A DNA stretch of 64,000 nt, taken from positions 62,001 to 126,000 of IMG/VR virus record IMGVR_UViG_3300032315_001401, one strand, 5' to 3'. A program made the position numbers and the translations under genes. The notes under the pieces were generated by a model that saw only the letters and a list, made by a program, of their open reading frames with translations, was not told the DNA's origin and searched no databases. Below, in pieces: positions 62,125 through 64,000 of the stretch (position 1 is the first letter of the stretch; each line of letters opens with the position of its first letter). Source of the stretch: a virus.

Positions 62125-62883
62125 TCAAATGATTCTTGTTTTTTCGTGCCCAACGCGAATGCGAGGATCGCACCAAATTTCAAATCCCGATTCCTTTGCA
62201 TCCAAACAGAATGATACATCTTCTCCACACATGTCCTGAACCTCACCAGATTCAAATACTTGCATTTTGGGTGCAAACCATGGATACTTCATTTCGGAGT
62301 GCTCAAAGACACCATGCTTAATCAGCAACCAACCAAAACCTGCATAATCTACAGTGAATGGTTTACGACGCTTTGAGATGCTTTCAACGGTTTCGTGATT
62401 CATCACACCACCATTATTTCTGAAGTCATCTTCTTCCATCCAATGAGCAACCGAAGTCGTGTGCCCATCTTCTGTTGCATACCAACCAGAAGCAATGTCT
62501 CTGTCCATCAGAACCAATTGCCAAAACTTTTCAGTGTTGAAAACAATGTCAGAGTCAATCCAGAGTTGCCAATCATATTTCAGTTTACCATCCCAAGGAA
62601 TTTGGTCTGGTCCACGAAGAACATTTGCCCCAAGACACTTGCAACGTGCAAAGTTGACCATTGAGGAATAGTCTTGTGAGATTTGAATACTTGCGCCGCT
62701 TTGCACCAAATCAAAACAGAGTTGTACAAAGTTTTTCAGATAGGTATATGAAACACCTCTACCTGGAAGACAAAAGACAATCGACTTGCCTTTCACCATT
62801 TCTCTTGCAAGATTATAGTCCCATTCCTCTGTTGGTTTTTGAGTAGCGGGCGATTTTGCTTTTACCGTAAATCCTTTAGCCAT
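62125..62883 (-). CDS. Glycosyltransferase-like protein (GT-A type)
   Basis: The 252-residue protein has a Rossmann-like start (GKSIVFCLPGRGVSYTYLKN), an acidic pocket motif WIDSDIVF (DSD at 110-112) in the place of the GT-A DxD metal/nucleotide-sugar site, and a C-terminal GEDVSFCLDAKESGF plus RVGHEK segment as in glycosyltransferase family 2-like enzymes. It could modify host surface glycans or phage proteins or DNA; the target cannot be told. A sigma-70-type promoter lies just upstream, so it is probably early. There are no membrane anchors. Confidence 0.7.
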   Translation of the reverse strand: MAKGFTVKAKSPATQKPTEEWDYNLAREMVKGKSIVFCLPGRGVSYTYLKNFVQLCFDLVQSGASIQISQDYSSMVNFARCKCLGANVLRGPDQIPWDGKLKYDWQLWIDSDIVFNTEKFWQLVLMDRDIASGWYATEDGHTTSVAHWMEEDDFRNNGGVMNHETVESISKRRKPFTVDYAGFGWLLIKHGVFEHSEMKYPWFAPKMQVFESGEVQDMCGEDVSFCLDAKESGFEIWCDPRIRVGHEKTRII

Positions 62884-62905
62884 AATAGAAAGCAGTTACT
62901 TCAGT

Positions 62906-62934
62906 ATCATACAACATTATCTATAAGAAGTCAA
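62906..62934 (-). promoter_or_regulatory. Sigma-70-type promoter for the glycosyltransferase operon
   Basis: TTGACT (62934-62929) and TATGAT (62911-62906) are 17 bases apart on the minus strand. The TGA in the -35 is the stop codon of the preceding gene. The ATG follows at 62883. Confidence 0.65.
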
Positions 62935-63101
62935 TCTGCCTCTGAGAGAATGACTTCAGATCCATCCATAGTAAAGCATATCTTAGTATCTTCATACCAA
63001 GAAAGTTCATTCATAATTTGCTCTGGAATTTTGATGAAGTAGTCTCCACTAATTGGATCAACCTCTATGGGCTCAAAAATATTCCCGGAATTTTTTTTCA
63101 T
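62931..63101 (-). CDS. AbrB-like small protein, 56 aa
   Basis: A 56-residue protein: EPIEVDPISGDYFIKIPEQI, then DTKICFTMDGSEVILSE. The strand-turn pattern with IKIPEQI resembles AbrB/SpoVT-type swapped-hairpin DNA-binding domains, found as small proteins in cyanophages. I start it at the ATG at 63101; the longer frame from 63182 reads through the AT-rich leader and lacks conserved pattern. DNA binding is inference. Confidence 0.6.
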   Translation of the reverse strand: MKKNSGNIFEPIEVDPISGDYFIKIPEQIMNELSWYEDTKICFTMDGSEVILSEAD

Positions 63102-63322
63102 TTCTATAAAACCTTTTTTCGTTTTTATATAGGGAAAAAAATTTTTATAATGAGAGTAATAATTAGCTCGCTTCCGTAACACTTTGTAGGTTACAGGGAC
63201 CCATCGATTTTATATACGGGGGGGTTATCTTATAACGCGCCGCCGGCGGGGGCGGGCACAATACCCGGACCCCTGCCAAACACGAACGAATGGCACTGCC
63301 CCTCACGAACAACGCAAGGGGG
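63102..63322 (-). other. Composition boundary: AT-rich leader into GC-rich DNA
   Basis: About 220 bases without a supported gene. The first ~80 bases are strongly AT-rich and may hold an early promoter for the AbrB-like gene (CCCTATATAAAAACG is seen), though no clear -35/-10 pair is visible. A gtaac/gttac stem with a 9-base spacer lies at about 63175-63193. From about 63215 the sequence becomes GC-rich (runs of g and c such as ccgccggcgg), a sharp change. Confidence 0.6.
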
Positions 63323-63613
63323 TCAGGCACCCCGACGCTCCAGAGCAGCAGCGCGGCGATCGTTGCGGTACTGATCACGGGCACGGATCATCACTGCCTC
63401 AAGGTCAGCAACCATCACGCTGCCCAACCCTGTGACGCGGGTGATGGTCAGACCCTTACCCGAACCAACGGCGTGGGACGAACCACCGGCAGGCAGATCA
63501 GAATCACGAACGGAACCAATAGCAGCACCCCGCCCGTGTTGAGAGTTACGGCTGAGGGTCTCGCCCTTACGGGGACCGCGACGGGGCAGGCGGGTGACGG
63601 TGTAAACAGTCAT
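63323..63613 (-). CDS. Unrecognised basic protein in GC-rich segment, 96 aa
   Basis: A 96-residue frame from an ATG at 63613 (MTVYTVTRLPRRGPRKGETL, then DRRAAALERRGA), Arg/Gly-rich and probably partly disordered, with GC-ending codons. A TACAAT -10-like box (63645-63640) and a CAACCGACACCC leader element precede it. The same leader precedes the next gene upstream, which supports both as real. No family recognised. Confidence 0.5.
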   Translation of the reverse strand: MTVYTVTRLPRRGPRKGETLSRNSQHGRGAAIGSVRDSDLPAGGSSHAVGSGKGLTITRVTGLGSVMVADLEAVMIRARDQYRNDRRAAALERRGA

Positions 63614-63622
63614 CGGTTCAGG

Positions 63623-63634
63623 GGGTGTCGGTTG
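63623..63634 (-). promoter_or_regulatory. Leader element CAACCGACACCC, copy 1
   Basis: A 12-base element on the minus strand, 9 bases before the ATG at 63613 and downstream of the TACAAT box at 63645-63640. An identical 12-mer precedes the 70-residue gene. Confidence 0.5.
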
Positions 63635-63662
63635 AGAGTATTGTAGCAGGTCGGCGGAGGGG

Positions 63663-63875
63663 TCACCCCCATTGAGTGCTGCGCCACCCGCTGATGGGGC
63701 AGGGGGCAACGTCACCAGCAAGGGTCTCTGAATACTGGGCGGCGAGGGCAGCGGCAGGCACCCCCCAATGAATGTAGGCGGAGGGGCGGGAACCGTTCTT
63801 CAGTTGGTCAGCACGGGAGATCCACTTGACCTGACGGGTCGCGAGGTCAGAGCAGGCAGCAAGGGGGAAACGCAT
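63663..63875 (-). CDS. Unrecognised protein in GC-rich segment, 70 aa
   Basis: A 70-residue frame from an ATG at 63875 (MRFPLAACSDLATRQVKWIS, then ALAAQYSETLAG). It has a plausible amphipathic middle and GC-ending codons. A TTGACC/TAGAAT promoter with an 18-base spacer and the CAACCGACACCC leader precede it. No family recognised; it looks cyanobacterial rather than phage in codon use, which is inference. Confidence 0.5.
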   Translation of the reverse strand: MRFPLAACSDLATRQVKWISRADQLKNGSRPSAYIHWGVPAAALAAQYSETLAGDVAPCPISGWRSTQWG

Positions 63876-63876
63876 C

Positions 63877-63932
63877 GGGTGTCGGTTGCGGTTGACTTTG
63901 AAATTCTACAGGGTCAGGTGGGCAGGGGTCAA
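63877..63932 (-). promoter_or_regulatory. Promoter and leader of the 70-residue gene
   Basis: On the minus strand TTGACC (63932-63927), an 18-base spacer and TAGAAT (63908-63903) are followed by CAACCGACACCC (63888-63877), one base before the ATG. The TGA in the -35 is the stop codon of the upstream partial gene. Confidence 0.6.
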
Positions 63933-64000
63933 TACCCCAACCAGACCAAAAACTCACCGGCATCTACAGGTCCGAATTTGGCGGTCGTCCCGTAGTCGGT
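63929..64000 (-). CDS. Partial protein, C-terminal 23 aa only
   Basis: The frame is open from the window edge to TGA at 63929, ending TTAKFGPVDAGEFLVWLGY. Its stop codon lies in the -35 of the next promoter, the same arrangement as in the adjacent gene. Family cannot be judged. Confidence 0.4.
   Translation of the reverse strand, partial: TDYGTTAKFGPVDAGEFLVWLGY

Noticed and set aside
62124-62276. N-terminal extension of the 53-residue gene
   Set aside because: It lies entirely inside the glycosyltransferase-like gene; the ATG at 62123 follows that stop by one base and begins the conserved part.
63163-63995. Plus-strand frames at 63290-63646 and 63768-63995 and the minus frame at 63163-63384
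   Set aside because: Long frames arise easily in GC-rich DNA; these have no start signals and are antisense or out of frame to the minus-strand ORFs with shared leaders.
1-64000. tRNA genes, CRISPR arrays, insertion sequences, photosynthesis genes
   Set aside because: Looked for in gaps and frames. No cloverleaf, no regular spacer-repeat array, no transposase and no psbA, psbD or hli-like frame was seen; gaps are too short for most of these.

Overview
The window is a contiguous, tightly packed piece of a T4-like cyanophage genome (contractile-tailed, infecting Synechococcus/Prochlorococcus-type hosts). Nearly every gene lies on the minus strand. The T4-type virion genes are present in T4/cyanophage order. 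Accessory genes typical of cyanophages (speD, cobS, a DUF3310 gene, small conserved cyanophage ORFs) support the host group. Most genes are separated by 0-30 bases or overlap by TAATG, TGATG or ATGA, so translational coupling is the rule. Almost all the window is AT-rich; the last ~800 bases are sharply GC-rich and look like different DNA.

Layout in the direction of transcription (high to low coordinate). 64000-63323: GC-rich segment with one partial and two small unrecognised ORFs that share a promoter/leader design. 63101-60538: accessory genes (AbrB-like small protein, glycosyltransferase-like protein, conserved small proteins, speD). 60507-37306: baseplate module (gp25, gp6, a 3980-residue gp7-position giant, gp8, a 2431-residue DUF4815-type protein). 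37309-32496: small virion-associated proteins, then gp13, gp14, gp15, gp16. 32482-27556: two large structural or cargo proteins inserted between gp16 and gp17. 27546-24860: gp17 (terminase large subunit), broken into two genes by a split intein with a GIY-YIG endonuclease gene lodged in the break. 24799-16198: gp18, gp19, gp20, gp67-like, a 175-residue protein, gp21, gp22, gp23. 16127-9632: gp3-position tail protein, uvsY, uvsW, a conserved protein, sigma factor gp55, gp47, a DUF3110-like protein, gp46. 9632-3943: a small basic protein, two motif-sharing proteins, and a CobT-like/CobS-like pair. 3901-1: DUF3310 protein, sliding clamp gp45, a mini-zincin, a pyrimidine-dimer-glycosylase-like protein, a GIY-YIG endonuclease, clamp loader gp44 and two hypothetical genes.

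Regulation can be read from the sequence. Copies of the T4-type late promoter (TATAAATA or close variants) precede many virion genes and fit the late sigma factor gp55 encoded here. Host-type sigma-70 promoters precede gp55, the gp45-gp44 replication cluster and the glycosyltransferase gene. Intrinsic terminators, several fused directly to a late promoter, separate transcription units around gp23, gp46 and the cobS/cobT region. At uvsW a 9-bp inverted repeat covers the start codon and overlaps a late promoter, so early and late transcripts should differ in translatability.

The most remarkable system is the fractured terminase gene. The 29-residue intein N-half and 103-residue intein C-half are encoded on separate genes, so active packaging motor should need protein trans-splicing. 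This break position, next to intein block A, matches the rare AceL-TerL type known from lake viral metagenomes.
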